NCBI GenBank assembly: GCA_964036045.1
Contig: OZ038381.1
Location: 130,641,708 to 130,705,707, forward strand
From: Eutreptiella sp. 'Long Island Sound 2002'
Taxonomy: Eukaryota > Euglenozoa > Euglenophyceae > Eutreptiales > Eutreptiaceae
Direction: 5' to 3'
DNA: 64,000 nt
Shown: piece after piece, positions 62,190-64,000 of the stretch
Layout: the number at the start of each line of letters is the position of its first letter
How positions within the stretch are numbered: the first letter of the stretch is position 1
Notes under the pieces: model-generated
The model's input: only the letters and a program-made list of their open reading frames with translations
What the model was told of the DNA's origin: nothing
Database searches by the model: none
Position numbers and translations under genes: made by a program

Positions 62190-64000
62190 TGAAGCGGTAC
62201 ACAGGACCCCATGGCTAGGGTAGGGCATACAACCGGTCTCCGGTCCACTAACCCCATGTACGGAAGGGAAGACCGGTCTCCGGTCCACTAACCCCATGTA
62301 CGGAAGGCGCCCATTGACGCCCGGTGCGAGCCCGGCGGGAGCGTGTTCCGTGCCGTAAAGCCCCGCATCGGCAACCGATGCACCGCCAGCGGAGATTTAT
62401 ATATCAGAACATCAGGAATCAACAGGGTTTTATTTTCATATTGTTTCCGTCAACTTTTACGCTTCCGTTCTGATATTCACTGTTTGGCAGCTGGCGGTTA
62501 GCTCGCGACTTTAGCGTAACCGCCAGTTTAACTGTTATATACAGATATTTTAGCGCAAATCGTGACGAAGACTCTAAAGTCTTCAGGAATTGCATTGATG
62601 CATCCGCAATTTTCACATCTTACACTCGCAACCTTAATCCGAATTTTTCAGGATGTCGAAATCAGATTTTCGACTTCCACATCCCCGCACTTGATTTGAC
62701 CTCTTTCGAGTGGACCTAGGTGCTTCCCTATGCACGAATCAACTTTCCTTTTGTCTTGCCCTCCATTTGTCTTAGAGATATGGGCAAAACAAAGTTGATT
62801 CGTGAGGCCACTTGTGAGGGTCATATCTCGTGCCGCTTGCGAGGAATGACAATAAGGAAACGTGGGATGTATTCACAGTACTCCCGACGTAATTTAGAAA
62901 GCTTTATATGCCTTGCATCCCCACACGTGCGCGCTAGCGTAATGGATCATGGTCAAGAGGGGAGAGTTTGCGTTATGACTCTTTGGCCATGATATTGCGT
63001 GCGTTAAGATAGCTTTCGAGTGTAGCGCGCGAGTGTTGGTGTTGCATAGGAACTCTCCTTGAGTTCCTATGAGCGATTGACACAAAGTTATGCCCTTGGA
63101 GGGGCATGACATATCGTGGGGGGAGCTACCTTTTTGGGCAATATGTGGTATGTGCCATGTGTTGTGTTGCGTGCCCATTTGGCGGGTCCATCGCTCCAAG
63201 CCAAACCCGCCAATGGACCTCATATTGCGCAAGCCCCTTCTCCATACTCCCCACGATCAATTGCGAGCCTAACCTTAGTGGAGGGTAGCTTGTGTGGCGA
63301 TCCCAAAGCGATGCGTTGGGAGCAAGGTGTGTGTTTTGCAATTTTCCATATTTTCATGTGCCCACTTGGGAAGTAGCGCTCGTAACCTTTCAAAGCGCCC
63401 CAAGTGGAGTACATATGTGGAATCGAAGGTCATTGGTGTCAAGTCATTGTGTTTAGAAGGATTGGTCGATTTCCCAATCCAAGCCGAAGATATATTTGTG
63501 CGCCTTTCAAGGCACTTTTGGGTTTTCTTTCGCCAATATTGCTGTTTTTTTGCCCGTCATGATGTCAAGTGGCGACCTTGTATCTCAAAGTTGCGCTCAA
63601 TTGACTTCATGACCCAAGTATGTTATGTGGGTACATACTTCGGTGCCCAACATATTTTGGACCCGGCAAATAACTCCTCTTGGGCTTGGCATACCGTGGC
63701 CGCCATGTTGGCGATTTGGGACTATCCCAAATCATGGGCTCACTTGGCGACCCTGCCGTTCCCAAAACCGAAGGAGTTGGGCGACGCCCAAAAGATATGT
63801 TGGACACATATGACTTCATACCAATCCTATGGCACACTCCGGTCCAAGTCGGGCATGTGCCTCATTTGCCCCAACCATGAGTGTGCGCATTTTCGGCTAT
63901 TTTGAGCAATTTTCCACTTTTGCTGCCTGCCGTGCACTATGCTCAGCCCACCCGTGCACGCCGGACGCATGGACCAATGGACCATATATGACCTGGGTGT
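62190..64000 (-). repeat. Ty3 element 2, right (5') LTR, cut by window end
   Basis: Direct repeat of 54,983-56,800. It begins TGAAGCGGTAC. In the minus orientation of gag-pol this is the 5' LTR, so its right part (promoter-distal U3 start) lies outside the window. The high identity with the left copy indicates a recent insertion. Confidence 0.85.

Noticed and set aside
1-64000. Dinoflagellate spliced-leader relics marking retroposed mRNAs
   Set aside because: I looked for the TTTTGGCTCAAG core at the 5' ends of the WW elements and found none, so the spliced-leader retrogene route is not supported. This does not exclude retroposition.
1-64000. Bacterial or organellar origin
   Set aside because: Ty3/gypsy and LINE elements, chromodomain, TSD-flanked nested insertions and satellites are nuclear eukaryotic features. 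No operon, rRNA or organellar gene was seen.

Overview
The window is eukaryotic nuclear DNA made almost entirely of mobile elements, their relics and satellite repeats. I see no rRNA gene, no canonical tRNA gene, no bacterial operon and no convincing single-copy host gene. The Ty3/gypsy reverse transcriptases, the long-linker gag zinc knuckle and the LINE RT/RNase H resemble retroelements I associate with dinoflagellate genomes (Symbiodiniaceae and relatives). That assignment rests on recognising protein families, not on a search; another large-genome alga or protist is possible.

Layout. (1) 1-2,385: GC-rich satellite DNA with a 206/212-bp dimeric repeat and a block paralogous to one at 36.4 kb. 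(2) 2,386-15,255: two diverged direct copies of an unrecognised coding unit (A, B), both full of stops and frameshifts. Unit A is split by a 2.2-kb insertion with a 13-bp target-site duplication (TSD). (3) 16,200-20,532: a LINE ORF2 with RT, RNase H and a terminal zinc finger. The RT is dead, but the last 429 codons are intact. (4) 20,533-28,255: proline/arginine-rich ORFs of unknown function, a recent 607/760-bp tandem duplication and a 378-bp satellite. (5) 28,742-29,503 and 51,801-52,565: two copies of a ~764-bp repeat with an internal tRNA-like Pol III promoter.

(6) 31,650-51,790 is a nested stack. The base is a minus-strand Ty3/gypsy chromovirus-type element (gag, protease, RT, RNase H, integrase, chromodomain), hit at least twice. 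A 6.86-kb LTR element (35,006-41,869) sits inside the chromodomain-proximal coding sequence. A ~2.66-kb non-LTR-like element (44,818-47,474) sits between protease and RT. A second copy of that element (31,669-34,526) lies just downstream of the chromodomain. The LTR element itself appears to carry a 4.56-kb satellite-bearing insertion with an (ACCT)n tail.

(7) 53,893-64,000: a plus-strand fragment of a second Ty3/gypsy family, cut exactly after its FVDD catalytic codons by a minus-strand relative. That relative has long (>1.8 kb), near-identical LTRs and a nearly open gag-protease-RT frame, but no RNase H or integrase.

The most interesting item is the element present at 31.7-34.5 kb and 44.8-47.5 kb. 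Both copies have 16-17-bp TSDs and (ATC)n tails, share a 23-bp 3' motif, and encode a WW domain (intact in one copy, broken by a stop in the other). This looks like a mobile element, or repeatedly retroposed gene, that carries a WW-domain protein. I do not know it as a described family.
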